A DNA stretch of 64,000 bases from JADGHX01 sp037200125. GTDB lineage: Bacteria; Pseudomonadota; Gammaproteobacteria; Steroidobacterales; Steroidobacteraceae. Of the stretch, positions 53,784-63,499 are shown one piece after another. The position numbers and the translations under genes were made by a program. Location of the stretch: positions 496,001 through 560,000 of the forward strand of contig JBBCGS010000007.1 in assembly GCA_037200125.1 (NCBI GenBank), written 5' to 3'. Each line of letters begins with the position of its first letter. Positions within the stretch are counted from its first letter, which is position 1. Under the pieces are notes generated by a model. It searched no databases, was not told the DNA's origin, and saw only the letters and a list, made by a program, of their open reading frames with translations.

Positions 53784-56657
53784 TCAGAACTTCGCGCGCA
53801 TCCCCACCTTGTACGACCGGCCGATCGGGTCGAACAGGATGAAGTTGCCGTTGCCGGCCACGCTCGGCGCGGTCGGCGGCTCGCGGTCGAACACGTTGTT
53901 GACGGCGGCGAACGCCGTAATCGTGTCATTGAACCGCCACTGCCCGCTCAGATCGGAGTAGAACGCCGACGAGACCTTGTTGGTGTTCGCGCTGTTCGAC
54001 AGCGTGATGGCGTATCCCGCCTGGTCAGGCCCGATGAGCGCATTGTTGTACAGGCCGTCCGGGATGTACTTGTTGTGCAACGTCAGCGAGAGAGGACCGC
54101 GGTTCCACGTGGTGAGGAGATCCGCGCTCCAGTCGGGCATGCCCGCCTGCGTTCCCGCGCGCCAACCGGTCACGCCCGCGCGCTGGGTCGGGCCGGCGGT
54201 ATCGACGGTGATGAGGTCGTTCACGATCGTGCCCAGCAGGCGCAGGTCCAGATTGCCGACCGAACCCATCTCGACCCGATACTGTGCCTCGATGTCGATG
54301 CCCTTCGTGATCTGCTCGTTCACGTTCAGCAGCACGTTGCGAATCTGCACGAGGTTGCCGGCCGCGTCGCGACTGATGTACTGGCAGAACTCCGTCGCGC
54401 CCAGGAAGCAGCGATCGAGGACCGTCTGGCCGCCCAGCGTACCGATGGCCTTCTCGATCTCGATGTCGTAGTAGTCGACCGAGAACTGCAACCCGTCGAG
54501 GAAACCACCCGGCTTCAACACGACACCCGCGGTCCAGCTATCCGCCACCTCCGGCACGAGGGCCGCGTTCGACCCCGAGAGCTGCTGCGGATTGGACTGG
54601 ATGCCACCATTGGCCCGGTCGATGATGCCGCCGCCACCGCTCGTGATCGGCCCGAACAGCTCGAACAGGTTCGGCGCGCGGATATCCCGCGACTTCGTGC
54701 CGCGGAAGCGAACCTCCGGAATCACTTCCCACGTCAGGCCGGCTTTCCAGGTCGTGACGGAGAGCGAGTGGTCCGCACTGGTCGGGTTGCTGAACGAGTA
54801 ATGGGTGCGACGCCCGGCGCCGTTGAGCTCGACCGCTCGCGCCCCCGGCAGGTCCTTCAGCAGCGGGATGTTGGTCTCCAGGTAGCCTTCCGTGACCTGG
54901 ATCTTGCCGCCCAGCGCCTGGCCATTGAGCGTGTAGAAATCGACGGTCTGGGAAAGCGGATCGGCATCGCCGTTCAGCTTCTGATCCCGATGCTCCACAC
55001 CGCCGGCGAGCTGTACGGCGCCCGCGGGCAGCGAGAACAGGTCGCCCTGCGCGTTTGCCGCGACCACGTTCTCGCGAATCGCCGTGGACTGGAAACCCGC
55101 CGGCGTCACATAGGCCTTCGCCGCGTCCGAGAAACGATTGCGACCGAACGCGTTGAACGGGGCGCAGGCCGGATCGTCATTGGCCGTGCTCGCATCGGCG
55201 TTGATGCGGCAGACGATCTGCCCTGCTCCGTTCGTCACCGCGTCCATGGCGTTACGCATGCGCGAGATGGAGATGTTGTTGCTGACATCCAGTTGCACGT
55301 CGTTCCGGCCGTACTGGTAGTAACCGTCCCACTTCCAGCTGCTGTCGCCGAACTTGCCCTGCAGCGAAGCGACGCCGCGATAGGTCTTCGTGGTCGACTC
55401 GCCCAGCGCGTTACCTACGTCGCCGAAGGCGCGACCGAGAGCGAACGTCTGGATGTTGTTCGCCGTCATGATCTGTTTGACGGACGCGGGAAGGTACGCG
55501 TTGTCCGCCCTGATGGGCCCGAAGCTCTGCGCATTCGCGAGACTGCCCGCGCTGTCGCGGTACTGGGCACCGTAGGACTTGCCGTCCACCTGCCCGTAGG
55601 ACACATCGAGACCGCCCTGCACCGAATCGGTGAAGTCGAAAGTGGTCTTCGTGTAGCCGATGTAGCGCTTGACGGGCGCCTTCAGCAGGTAGCCTGCGAT
55701 GAAGACGTTCTCCCCGTGACCTTCGCCGCCCTTCATGAACAGCGGCACCAGGTTCGTGCCGTAGAGCTCGCCGTACTGGAAGGGACGCGTCGAGCCGTCG
55801 GGATTGAAGGTGATTCCGCGCAGCGGGAACGCCGCCGACGCGGAGTCGATCACACCATCCTGCGAGACGGTGGCCGTCTGCACGTTATTGGTGATGTTGT
55901 TCGCCGGACGACCGCCGAGGCCCGGCGGGGAGTTACCGAGATTCAGCGTCTCGTTGCCGCACCAGCTGCGCGTATAACAGTCGCCCATGCCGTGTTCTTT
56001 CGAGAACTCGCCGGCCCACACGAAATGTCCGCGGCCGTCCGCGAACGGCAGCCCGCCCGCGATCGCGGCGCCGAACTGCTCGTCGTCGCCCTCGCCGCTT
56101 TCGCCGTACGAGACGGTGCTGCGCATGCCTTCGAGCTTGCTGGCGAGCGTGAAGTTGACGACACCCGCGACCGCGTCGGAACCGTACTGCGCCGAGGCGC
56201 CGCCGGTGACGACTTCCACCCGGTCGATCAGGATGCTGGGAATGAGGTTGGTGTCGATCGTGCCCTGCGAGGTGGAGGCGACGAAGCGCTTGCTATCCAC
56301 CAGCACGAGGGTGCGCGGCGCGCCGAGGCCGCGCAGATCCAGCACGCGAGCGCCGATGTTGCCACCCGTGTTCTGGGTGGTCGCCGGATTCGTGGAAGCC
56401 CGGAACGACGGCAGCTCGTTGAGCGCATCGCCGATGTTCGTGATGGCGCGCTGCTCGAGGCGCTCGGCGCCCACCACGGTGACCGGCGTCGGTGCGCTGA
56501 ACCCGTTGGGACGCTGAATGCGCGAGCCGGTGACTACGATTTCCTGCAGCCCCTCGTCCCCATCGGCGGCCTGTGCCTGGACCTGGGTTGCTGTTGCAAT
56601 CAGGAATGGAATGGTTGCGGCGGCCGCCCGAAGCGCGACCGTATTTTTCTTGCGCAT
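53784..56657 (-). CDS. TonB-dependent outer-membrane receptor (TBDR-4)
   Basis: An intact receptor of 957 residues from ATG 56657 behind GGGGGGAG. Signal peptide (ATIPFLIATATQVQAQ), GSRIQRPNGF box, plug VEVVTGGASAQYGSDAVAGV, barrel ending KVGMRAKF. It is the close paralogue of TBDR-1 with shared segments such as GDCYTRSWC (TBDR-1 has GDCFSRSWC), DNAYLPAS and GGYxExxIPL. It precedes the PQQ dehydrogenase and the second VAO module on the same strand with a 157-nt gap. Confidence 0.94.
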   Translation of the reverse strand: MRKKNTVALRAAAATIPFLIATATQVQAQAADGDEGLQEIVVTGSRIQRPNGFSAPTPVTVVGAERLEQRAITNIGDALNELPSFRASTNPATTQNTGGNIGARVLDLRGLGAPRTLVLVDSKRFVASTSQGTIDTNLIPSILIDRVEVVTGGASAQYGSDAVAGVVNFTLASKLEGMRSTVSYGESGEGDDEQFGAAIAGGLPFADGRGHFVWAGEFSKEHGMGDCYTRSWCGNETLNLGNSPPGLGGRPANNITNNVQTATVSQDGVIDSASAAFPLRGITFNPDGSTRPFQYGELYGTNLVPLFMKGGEGHGENVFIAGYLLKAPVKRYIGYTKTTFDFTDSVQGGLDVSYGQVDGKSYGAQYRDSAGSLANAQSFGPIRADNAYLPASVKQIMTANNIQTFALGRAFGDVGNALGESTTKTYRGVASLQGKFGDSSWKWDGYYQYGRNDVQLDVSNNISISRMRNAMDAVTNGAGQIVCRINADASTANDDPACAPFNAFGRNRFSDAAKAYVTPAGFQSTAIRENVVAANAQGDLFSLPAGAVQLAGGVEHRDQKLNGDADPLSQTVDFYTLNGQALGGKIQVTEGYLETNIPLLKDLPGARAVELNGAGRRTHYSFSNPTSADHSLSVTTWKAGLTWEVIPEVRFRGTKSRDIRAPNLFELFGPITSGGGGIIDRANGGIQSNPQQLSGSNAALVPEVADSWTAGVVLKPGGFLDGLQFSVDYYDIEIEKAIGTLGGQTVLDRCFLGATEFCQYISRDAAGNLVQIRNVLLNVNEQITKGIDIEAQYRVEMGSVGNLDLRLLGTIVNDLITVDTAGPTQRAGVTGWRAGTQAGMPDWSADLLTTWNRGPLSLTLHNKYIPDGLYNNALIGPDQAGYAITLSNSANTNKVSSAFYSDLSGQWRFNDTITAFAAVNNVFDREPPTAPSVAGNGNFILFDPIGRSYKVGMRAKF

Positions 56658-56767
56658 GCTCCCCCCTATGATTTTCCGGACCACACATGCGCGCGCAGCC
56701 GGGTTATTTCGAACATAGCAGTCGGACTCACCGCCATGGATGTATCAAAGCACGAAGACCACGGAAT

Positions 56768-56820
56768 GGATAGCTAGCTAGGAGCCGCGGCCATGTCGCT
56801 TGCCATCTAGCTAGCCATCC
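56768..56820. promoter_or_regulatory. inverted repeat with GATAGCTAGCTA motif upstream of TBDR-4
   Basis: GGATAGCTAGCTA (56768-56780) and TAGCTAGCCATCC (56808-56820) are inverted with one mismatch, 111-163 nt upstream of the TBDR-4 start. The 12-mer GATAGCTAGCTA is identical to one in the palindrome upstream of the YdeP-type gene (32228-32239). A shared regulator is possible. Confidence 0.45.
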
Positions 56821-56824
56821 AGGC

Positions 56825-56870
56825 GATTCGACCCGAGATTCGACCCGAGATTCGACCCGAGATTCGACGA
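56825..56870. repeat. 12-bp tandem repeat, almost four copies
   Basis: The unit GATTCGACCCGA occurs three times exactly at 56825-56860 and a fourth, shortened copy follows. It lies between the TBDR-4 upstream region and the 3' end of the DUF4142 gene. Confidence 0.85.
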
Positions 56871-56903
56871 TAGTCGTTGCGTTTGTGAAACAGGATTGTT
56901 CGT

Positions 56904-57473
56904 TTAGAGAGCCAGCGCCAGCCGCTGGTGCTCCTCGAGGGTGGGCAGAGTCCCCTTCGCGAATGACGCGAGCTCCGCGTCCGGCATGTTCGCCGCGCTC
57001 TGGAACAACGCGATGGCCTTCTGGTTTTCCGTGATCATCCGCCGCGCGTACCACGCATCGAATTCCGCTCCGGACTTCTCGGAAGCCTCGTTCAACACCT
57101 GCTCGTCCTCGTAGACGAGCGACGTCGGCACGTCCAGGCGCTTGCGTTTTGCAACCGTGGCGAGCCCCCGGTGAATCGCGTCGTAGTCCTTAAGCATGCG
57201 CGCGGCGAAGCCGCGGATGTTCGCGGTCTGCGATTTCGCCTGCGCAAGCTTCGCGAGTTCGATCTCGGCCATGCCACCGAGCGCGGCGCTCTTGACGAAC
57301 ACCGTCGGGTCGGTGATCCGCGCGCCCAGCGAATCCATCAAAGCGGCATCGGCGCGCTCGACCTTCGCGCGCTCGGGATCCTGCGCCTGCGCTTGTATCA
57401 AGCCGGAAACCGCCAGCGCCGCCGCGATCGGCAGCGTGCGTGTGACTCTTTTTCCGTACGTGTGATCGGGCAT
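56904..57473 (-). CDS. exported DUF4142 (ferritin-like) protein
   Basis: A 189-residue protein from ATG 57473. Signal peptide (LPIAAALAVSGLIQAQA), then a four-helix segment with FVKSAALGGMAEIELAKLAQ, MLKDYDAIHRGL, WYARRMITENQKAIALFQSA and TLPTLEEHQRLA. This is the DUF4142 layout. Members are exported stress-related proteins of unknown mechanism. Its start is 210 nt from the divergent TBDR-5. Confidence 0.85.
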   Translation of the reverse strand: MPDHTYGKRVTRTLPIAAALAVSGLIQAQAQDPERAKVERADAALMDSLGARITDPTVFVKSAALGGMAEIELAKLAQAKSQTANIRGFAARMLKDYDAIHRGLATVAKRKRLDVPTSLVYEDEQVLNEASEKSGAEFDAWYARRMITENQKAIALFQSAANMPDAELASFAKGTLPTLEEHQRLALAL

Positions 57474-57683
57474 GGATTCGGCCTGCGTACGCTGAAGCTT
57501 ACGCGATGCATACGGGACTTGCGGGCGCGCGCCGTCGTGCCGTGGTTGACCAATTCGATTAATTCGGAGCATGCTTTGCATTCTTCAGGGTTGCACGATT
57601 ACATCGCCAAGATCCAGATACTTTCAAGTCACGTCGGTCTCACAGCGAATCATCTGTAAAAGATGCAATGGGGGGTACGTTTG

Positions 57684-60600
57684 ATGACCACGAAGCTGGC
57701 GGCCTTGCCGCGCCCGTTTACCGCGAGCGCTGCTCGCTATCTCATATCCATCGCGGTTGCTGCCGCAATTGCCGGCACCGCGCTGCCTCAGCGCGCGGCC
57801 GCCGCCGATGAGGACTCACTCGCCGAAGTCACCGTCACCGGTTCGCGCATTGCGCGATCCCGCGATCTCGAGGCACCGAGCCCGATCGCAACGATCTCCA
57901 AGGACGCGTTTGAAAACAGCGCCTCGACCGGTCCGGAGCACATTCTCAACGCGCTGCCCCAGTTCGTGCCGGGCAGCACCCAGTTCACCTCCGGTATCCA
58001 GGCCTCGCCCACGAATAGCCCAGGTGCGGCGACCGTGAACCTGCGTGGCCTCGGAATCAACCGCAACCTCGTACTGGTGGATGGGCGACGCCCACAGCCG
58101 GCCAACGCGACTCTGGCCGTCGATATCAACACCATTCCCTCCGCCGCGATCAAGAGCGTCGAAGTCATCACCGGCGGCGCGTCCGCCGTGTACGGTCCGG
58201 ACGCCATCGCGGGCGTGGTGAACTTCGTGCTCAAGGACGACTTCCAGGGCCTGGATGTCGACGTGCAGCGCAGCCAGACCTTCCAGTCGGACGGTGGCGA
58301 GACACACGTCAGCGCGTTGATGGGGCTGAACGGCATGGAGGGCCGCGGCAACATCATGGTCGGCATCGACTGGAACAAGCGCGACGCCGTCTTCCAGAAC
58401 AATCGCGATTTCTATCGCAACGGCTGGCTCGACCCAGGCAACCCGGGCGGCGGCTTTCTCGTCGGGCCCGCCTACTCGCCGGGTACCAACGCACCGTCCG
58501 CGGGCGCGCTCAACAGCCTCTTTCCGGGCGGAAACGTTGGCACCGCGACCCAGATCAACTTCAATGCCGACGGCACCCCATACGTGGCCGCCAACGGCCT
58601 TGGCTACAACGGTCCGCTGAACTCGCTCGACTACGGGCGATACATGGCCATCAAGAAGCTCAACGGTCAGACGACCAACCCCAACACGCTGGATCAGGCC
58701 TTCACGCAGGGCTACGCGTCGGTTCCTCTGGAGCGGCACTCGCTGTTCGGGCGCGGCTCGTTCAACTTCACGGATGACCTCACCGCGTTCACGCAGGTTC
58801 AGTACAGCAACGTGAAGGTGGAGACCCGCGGCGCCCTGCCGCCGGCCATCACGATCTGGCAGGCGCAGATTCCGCGGTACGCGGGCGATCCCGGTCTGCC
58901 GGCATCGCTCGTCTCGCTGCTCGATAGCCGTGTAGTAAATCCGCTCGCTCCGGCAGGCACGACGGGACCATCGGCGCCCTGGACGCTCTATCAAGTGCTC
59001 GACTACGAAGGTCCCGTGCGCGTGGAAAACACCACGGACGTGTGGCAGGCGATGGCCGGCCTCAGGGGCAAGCTGCCCTTCAAGGACTGGACGTGGGAGG
59101 CCTACGCTTCCCGCGGCAACACGCACACCCAGGCCGACTACGACGGGCTGCCGTCACTGCAGCGCTATCAGTATCTGGTCGGCCTCCCGAACTTCGGCAA
59201 GGGCGCCAACGTCTCCTCACCGGCAGGCACTCCATTCGGCTACGGCGTGAGCTGCCCTAGCGGCCTTCCGGTCTTCCAGCAGTTCACACCGGACCCGGAA
59301 TGTCTCGCCAGCATCGCCGACCCGATGAAAAACGAAACGGACCTCCGGCAGAACATCGTCGAGGGCAGCCTGCAAGGCGCGCTGTTCTCGCTGCCCGCCG
59401 GCGAAGTGCGCTTCTCGTTCGGCCTCGGCTACCGCAAGGATGACTTCGCGTTCAGCCCGGCAACCGGTGGGACAGATCTCCGACAACCCGGTCGGCATTT
59501 TCGCGTCCAACTACACCTCGGGCAGCACGAACGTGAAGGAGGCGTTCACCGAGCTGCTCGTACCGATCATCAAGAAACTCGATCTCGAGCTCGGCTACCG
59601 CTATTCGGACTTCAACACCGCCGGCGGCACGAACACCTACAAGGGCCTCTTCACGTGGAAGGCGCTGGATTCAGTGTCGTTCCGCGGCGGCTATCAGGCC
59701 GCAACGCGCGCGCCGAACGTCGCGGAGTTGTTCACCGGGCCTACCCAGAACGTCGTGCCGTTCCCGCAAGAAGATCCGTGCTCATCTCGACGCTTGCGCC
59801 CTGGGGCAACGTCGCGAGCAATCCGAATCGCGTGAAGGTGCAGACGCTGTGCCGGGCGCTCATCGGCAACTCGACGTCCGAGTTCGATACGCAGACCTTC
59901 AACCCGACACCCGGTCCCAACGGCTGGACCCGCCAGAACCCGACGTTCTTCCCGCTGGAGATCGAGGTCAACACCGGCAATCCCGAAGTCAAACCGGAGA
60001 CGGGCCGAACCTGGACGCTCGGCACCGTCATCACCAACCCCTTCGACATCGAGAAATTCACGACCACGATCGACTTCTACCGCATCAAGATGTCGGACAC
60101 GATCGCTCCGCAGTCTTCGATCACCGTCTACAACAACTGCTTCAACTTCGACGCGGCGCGAGCAAACCCGGGCTACGACGTCAATAATCCGAACTGCAAC
60201 TGATCGCCCGCGACCCGAACACGGGTGACCGCGCAACCGTGGTGGCGCTGTACAAGAATCTGGCACGCTGCTCACGCAGGGCCTCGATCTGAGTATGAAC
60301 TGGGGGCACGACGTCGGGCCGGGCCAGCTTTCGGCGGGGACGGCGATCAACTATCTGCAAAAGTATGAGTATCAGACCTCGCCCACGTCCTCGCTGGTCG
60401 ATGCGCGGGGCACCTTGGATACGGCCGGCGGCGCCGCGAGTCAGGGTGGCCTGTACAAGTGGCGTGCGAACAGCACCCTCTCATACGCCTGAACGGGTTG
60501 ACGTTGGGCCTGGGCTGGATTCATTTGCCGAGCATCAAGGACGCCTCGGCGGCGACCAACCCGACGACCAAGATCCTGCCGGTGCCGTCGTACGACCTGT

Positions 60601-60788
60601 TCAACCTGATGGCCACGTACGGCTTCGACAGGTACACGGTGCGCGCCGGTATCGACAACCTGCTCGACAAGGAGGCGCCGGCGGTCGGAGCCAATCCGGC
60701 TGTCACCACCAGCTCGAACGTGACGAATACGGGGTTCTACGACACGCTGGGTCGCCGCTTCTATGTCGGCGGGAAGGTGTCGTTCTAA
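57684..60788 (+). CDS. TonB-dependent outer-membrane receptor (TBDR-5), five frameshifts
   Basis: About 1035 residues from ATG 57684, nine nt after a GGGGGG site. Signal peptide ending PQRAAAA, GSRIARSRDLEAPSP box, plug VEVITGGASAVYGPDAIAGV, and barrel ending YVGGKVSF at 60788. The frame changes near 59465, 59780, 60205, 60260 and 60490, each time continuing with receptor-like sequence (LELGYRYSDFNTAGG, SFRGGYQAATRAPNVAELF, FNLMATYGFDRYTVRAGIDN). If the frameshifts are real the receptor is a pseudogene; I consider sequence error more likely. It is divergent from the DUF4142 gene. Confidence 0.85.
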
Positions 60789-60803
60789 AGGAAGACAGAG
60801 CAA

Positions 60804-60833
60804 GGGCGGTGGACCATTGGGTTCACCGCCCTC
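60804..60833. terminator. hairpin between convergent TBDR-5 and 2OG-Fe(II) oxygenase genes
   Basis: A perfect 9-bp stem (60804-60812 with 60825-60833) lies just after the receptor stop and next to the stop codon of the convergent oxygenase gene (60834-60836). It can serve both strands. Confidence 0.6.
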
Positions 60834-61876
60834 TATGTCGCAATCGTCGCGCGGCTGCGAACGAACTGGGAGACGATCCACTTCTCACCGCGCGTCGGCG
60901 CTCGCCCCGCGTGCAACATGCGCAGATCGGGCTGCATGTCGGGAAGTGAGTTCACGAAGAAACAGGCCCTCGCCGCGTCGGCCCTTGTGGGCTGAAGCTC
61001 AGCGTCGGAAAAGCGGTTTCGCCGCCCTCGTAATCGTCATTGAGATAGATCAGGAAGTCACGACACGCTGCCCGTTCCGCGCGATCTCCTGCGCGTAGCC
61101 CGGTGTCGCCGGATCCACGAAATCGAAGTGATCGCTGAACTCCTGGCCCGCTTCATAGTGAAGCACGCCGGGAGCCTCCATGTTGCGCAAGGGGCCGCCG
61201 ACACGCGACGGACATTCTGAATTGCAGCAGCAGGTCGAGTAGCTCCACTTCCGCGAGAGTGAAACTCGCCACGGAATTGGTGCGGGCGGTGCTGATGATG
61301 TTCTTGCCACCGGCCGCGTCGTACACGTAGGAAGGCGTGAGTCGACACCGCGCCCTCGCGATGAGCCAGTCACACGCCGCCGGGCTGACGAAACCCTCGA
61401 ACGCATGCACCTGCGGGTCTGCGCTCAGCACACGCGCGGCGGGCAACTCCCCCATGCGCCAAGATCGATGCCAGCAGCGATCCGCTGCCAGTCCTCACCG
61501 GCGCTGCTCGGGTCAACGGTGAGCGCAGCGAGTTGATCACGGGCAAGCTGCCAACCACGCTGCGCGGCGACCACCAACCAGCGCAGGGCCTCATTCCAGT
61601 TCTGAGGGCGGTAGAGCCCTAGCGCGGTGAGTGACGAGACTCTGGCTGCGGCTTCGGCATCCCCCTGATGGCCGCATCCACCAGGAACCCCGCGCCTTCC
61701 GCTGCCAACAGCGGCGCTCGGTCGCCCGTCAGAAGGCGCTTCCCCAGCTCTCTCATGCACGGCAGGTGGCCGGCGGCGGTTCCGCGCGCCAGCGCATTGA
61801 TGGCCTCGTCGTGCAGGCCTTCGGCGTCGTGCCGTTCAGCGAGTGCAAGTTCGGAGGATGAGGAGACTACCTGCAT
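60834..61876 (-). CDS. 2OG-Fe(II) oxygenase (prolyl 4-hydroxylase type) with N-terminal repeat domain, several frameshifts
   Basis: About 347 residues reconstructed over at least five frame changes (near 61650, 61450, 61200, 61060 and 60970). The N-terminal part has Sel1/TPR-like helices (AEGLHDEAINALARGTAAGH, NWNEALRWLVVAAQRGWQLA). The oxygenase part has SYVYDAAGGKNIISTARTNS, LHYEAGQEFSDHFDFVD with the iron HxD pair, and LIYLNDDYEGGETAFPTL; the C-terminal MLHAGRAPTRGEKWIVSQFV supplies the distal His and the 2OG-binding Arg/Lys. Such enzymes hydroxylate protein or small-molecule substrates. The true start is taken as ATG 61876. Confidence 0.75.
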
Positions 61877-61941
61877 GGATCCGAGTGTAATACGCTCCCC
61901 CCGCGCACGCACGAGGCGGTGCGCACCTTACGGAGGCAATC

Positions 61942-62802
61942 GTGAGTCAGCTGTGGAAACTTGCTCTCGCCCTGGTAGCGCTCGCGCTCGGACAAACCGC
62001 CTCCGCGCAAAGCAACGCCGACTGGACGACGCCGATCGCGCCGTTCCGAATTGCGGGCGGTCTCTACTATGTTGGAAGCAAGGATCTCGCGTCCTACCTC
62101 GTGGCCACTCCACAGGGAAACATCCTCATCAATTCCAGCCTCGAGAGCTCGCCCACCCTCATTCGCAAGAGCGTGGAACAGCTCGGGCTCAAATACAGTG
62201 ACATCAAAATCCTGTTGATCAGCCACGCGCATTCGGATCACGACGCGGGCAGCGCGCGAGTCATCCAGGAGACCGGTGCGAAATACATGGTGATGGATGG
62301 GGACGTGCCGGTGGTGGAAAGCGGCGGCACGCTGGACTTCGCCTACGGGAAGAGCCCCTATCCGAAAGCGAAAGTAGACCGCGTGCTCCATGACGGCGAC
62401 GAGGTGAAGCTCGGTGACGCCGTGCTGGTCGCGCGCAAGACCGCGGGCCACACACGCGGTTGCACCACCTGGACGATGAGGTCAAACAGAACGGCAAGAC
62501 GCTCGACGCGGTGATCGTGGGCAGCTGGAATGTGAATCCCGGATTCAGACTGGTCGACAAGCCGCTGCAACCCGCTTCATATCCCGGCATCGCCGACGAC
62601 TATCGCAAAACCTTCGCCCTGCTGAAGAAATTACCGTGCGACGTCTTCCTCGCGCGCACGGCGCGTACTTCAACATGCTCGACAAGCTCGCCCGCGCGGG
62701 ACAGGCCGCGAATCCGTATGGATCGATCCGGAGGGATACAAGGCGGCGGTAGCCGAGCGCGAGAAGGCGTTTGAAGCGGAGCTCCGCAAGCAGCAGGGGT
62801 GA
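61942..62802 (+). CDS. metallo-beta-lactamase fold protein of subclass B3 type, frameshifted
   Basis: About 286 residues. GTG start 61942 behind GGAGG, with signal peptide (LALALVALALGQTASAQ). B3-type zinc ligands are SHAHSDHDAG (HxHxDH), AGHTRGCTTW and, after frame correction, GAHGAYF. The frame changes near 62478, 62650 and 62720; the corrected tail reads KAFEAELRKQQG. The family includes true beta-lactamases and other hydrolases; resistance cannot be claimed from sequence. The SDHD variant and the full ligand set suggest a di-zinc enzyme. Confidence 0.85.
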
Positions 62803-62821
62803 CGCTGCTCAGATGGCAGCG
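62803..62821 (+). terminator. hairpin directly after the metallo-beta-lactamase gene
   Basis: A perfect 6-bp stem (62803-62808 with 62816-62821) starts at the stop codon and is followed by TTTCC. Short, so only a weak candidate. Confidence 0.4.
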
Positions 62822-62912
62822 TTTCCAGCCGGCGCATGACATGCCGCTCTCGGTAGCGACGACGAGAATCACTCTCTGCCACGCCCGGCCGCGCCGCTGC
62901 GCTTTCGAATGT

Positions 62913-63499
62913 TTACTTCGATGATCGCGCCGACAGCACTCGCTTGCTGAGCTCGCCCAACGCGCGGCTCATGACTTCGGGAAGCGCGCTCACCTGGCAG
63001 CTTCGCGGTGGCTCGATACGGATAGTCTCGTGTCCCTGCACGGCGGGCTGATCCGCACCCGGCCGCTTGAGACTCCAGGCGGCGCGTAGCGAGACCGAGC
63101 AATCGGCGTCGCCGATGAACTCCTCGATATCGACCGAGAGCGCGTCAGAGCCACCTGCCGCGCTTGCGGGCCCAGAACCCTGCAAATTGGCGGACAGCGT
63201 TCGCCGGATCATCTCACCGAGCGGCGCCGCCCACAGATCCGCTTCCGCCAGCTTCAGACGATTGGCGTCGAGGCGCTGAACCAGCTCGAGCCGATCGATT
63301 TCCCCGGCAGCGTCACGCGCGCGACGCTGATCGCCGATGGCGCGTTCCCGGCAGCGCCGGTGCTCGTCTCCGCGCCTCCCACTGGACTCAAGGTATAGAA
63401 ACGCAGCGGCGGGCTCGAAGTACAACTTGCAAAGCCGATGCCCAACGCGAGAAGAACCAATGCGCGCACGCCTGCGCGCGACCCTTTCAACGACCTCAC
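62913..63499 (-). CDS. pqiC: PqiC-type ABC-transport auxiliary lipoprotein, frameshifted
   Basis: About 195 residues. GTG start overlaps the PqiB stop as GTGA. Lipobox region ALGIGFASC, then RFYTLSP, the conserved PqiC/ABC_trans_aux motif. The frame changes near 63305 at a G run; the true continuation is VARVTLPGEIDRLELVQRLD, and the C-terminus holds DLWAAPLGEMIRRTLSANL. PqiC is an outer-membrane lipoprotein partner of the MCE-type protein PqiB in lipid transport across the envelope. Confidence 0.85.

Noticed and set aside
53484..56777. 1097-codon plus-strand frame opposite the TBDR-4 gene
   Set aside because: Length results from strong codon bias of the true minus-strand receptor; composition is Arg/Val/Gly-rich without domain features.
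61942..62802. Calling the metallo-beta-lactamase gene an antibiotic resistance gene
   Set aside because: The fold and zinc ligands are clear, but sequence alone does not show lactamase activity.
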